DNA from: Oscillospiraceae bacterium
Lineage (GTDB): Bacteria; Bacillota_A; Clostridia; Oscillospirales; Oscillospiraceae
Length of the DNA stretch: 20,348 bases
Reading direction: 5' to 3'
Assembly: GCA_017936985.1 (NCBI GenBank)
Contig: JAGBEM010000179.1
Coordinates: forward strand, 1 to 20,348
The position numbers and the translations under genes were made by a program. Every line of letters starts with the position of its first letter. The stretch's first letter is position 1. The notes under the pieces were generated by a model. That model was not told the origin of the DNA. It saw only the letters and a program-made list of their open reading frames with translations, and searched no databases. Of the stretch, positions 19,970 through 20,348 are shown piece by piece.

Positions 19970-20348
19970 ATGATCCATATGGCAATGGTCAAGGACGTAA
20001 AGTTCGGCAAGACCATGCGTAAGTCCTACGCAAAGTACAATGAGATCCTGGAGATCCCCAACATGCTGAAGATCCAGAAGGATTCCTATGAATGGTTCCT
20101 GAAGGAAGGCCTGCGTGAGGTTTTCAAGGATGTCGGCGTGATCACTGACTTCTCCGGTAAACTGGAGCTGAGCTTCCTGGATTACTCCATGGACGAAAAG
20201 CCCAAGTACACCATCGAGGAGTGCAAGGAGCGAGATGCAACCTATGCAAAACCCATTAAGGTGCGGGTGCGTCTGCGCAACACCGAGACTGACGAGATCA
20301 AGGAGCAGGAGATCTTCATGGGAGATTTCCCCATCATGACCAACGGCG
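19970..20348 (+). CDS. rpoB: DNA-directed RNA polymerase subunit beta, N-terminal part (cut by window end)
   Basis: The visible 126 residues match the RpoB N-terminus: FGKTMRKSYAKYNEILEIPN, MLKIQKDSYEWFLKEGL, REVFKDVGVITDFSGKLELSFLDY, then EECKERDATYAKPIKVRVRL and EIFMGDFPIMTNG. This is the first part of the protrusion/lobe region of the beta subunit; the remainder lies beyond the window. ATG 19970 is preferred because AAAGG (19960-19964) precedes it by 5 nt; in-frame ATGs at 19979 and 19985 are alternatives. The gene has its own consensus promoter and a long leader, and rplJ/rplL are not upstream as they are in many Firmicutes. Confidence 0.96.
   Translation, partial: MIHMAMVKDVKFGKTMRKSYAKYNEILEIPNMLKIQKDSYEWFLKEGLREVFKDVGVITDFSGKLELSFLDYSMDEKPKYTIEECKERDATYAKPIKVRVRLRNTETDEIKEQEIFMGDFPIMTNG

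Overview
The window reads as a chromosomal segment of a gut-type Clostridia member, most likely Oscillospiraceae/Ruminococcaceae. The grounds are strong AGGAGG-type ribosome binding sites, sigma-A-type promoters, a T-box leader in front of thrS, a tRNA gene with an encoded CCA end, a YabE-like protein next to KsgA, a ferredoxin-type [FeFe] hydrogenase and plant-glycan glycosidases (GH127, GH2). Taxonomy is inferred from gene content only.

Layout. 1-1733: a truncated tRNA-Val(CAC) on the minus strand, then sfsA (+) converging on ksgA (-). 1734-3038: a yabE-like cell-wall gene upstream of ksgA on the minus strand; the terminator hairpin between them appears to contain ksgA's own promoter and ribosome binding site. 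3039-6606: an AT-rich spacer, then T-box leader, thrS lacking the TGS domain, and a FAD-dependent oxidoreductase 8 nt downstream. 6607-9982: a GH127 beta-L-arabinofuranosidase gene between two identical terminators, an M42 aminopeptidase and a small membrane protein with a zinc ribbon. 10034-11474: a MATE exporter. 11475-13870: a large cytoplasmic GH2 glycosidase on the minus strand.

13886-14834 looks like accessory DNA: tRNA-Leu(CAA) and its terminator, a second exact copy of the tRNA 3' end 180 bp downstream, three consecutive hairpins between the copies, and a divergent pair made of a small Cys-rich protein and an XRE repressor sharing a spacer with repeated operator-like motifs. 14876-15713 encodes a YwaF/TMEM164-type membrane protein. 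15795-17959 is a two-gene operon of an ECF-transporter S component and an [FeFe] hydrogenase, driven by a near-consensus promoter whose -10 box lies inside a perfect 16-bp palindrome. 17960-18300 is a gene-free block of hairpins including a REP-like element. 18311-20348 holds a Nudix hydrolase, an orotate-phosphoribosyltransferase-like gene behind a short leader that can form alternative structures ending in a terminator, and the start of rpoB with its own consensus promoter.

The core genes are ordinary. The places most worth a second look are the promoter-in-terminator arrangement at ksgA, the tRNA-Leu footprint with its XRE pair, the S-component/hydrogenase operon with its palindromic promoter, the leader before the phosphoribosyltransferase gene, and the direct-repeat terminators around GH127. 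I saw no CRISPR array, transposase, phage structural gene or recognisable defence system.
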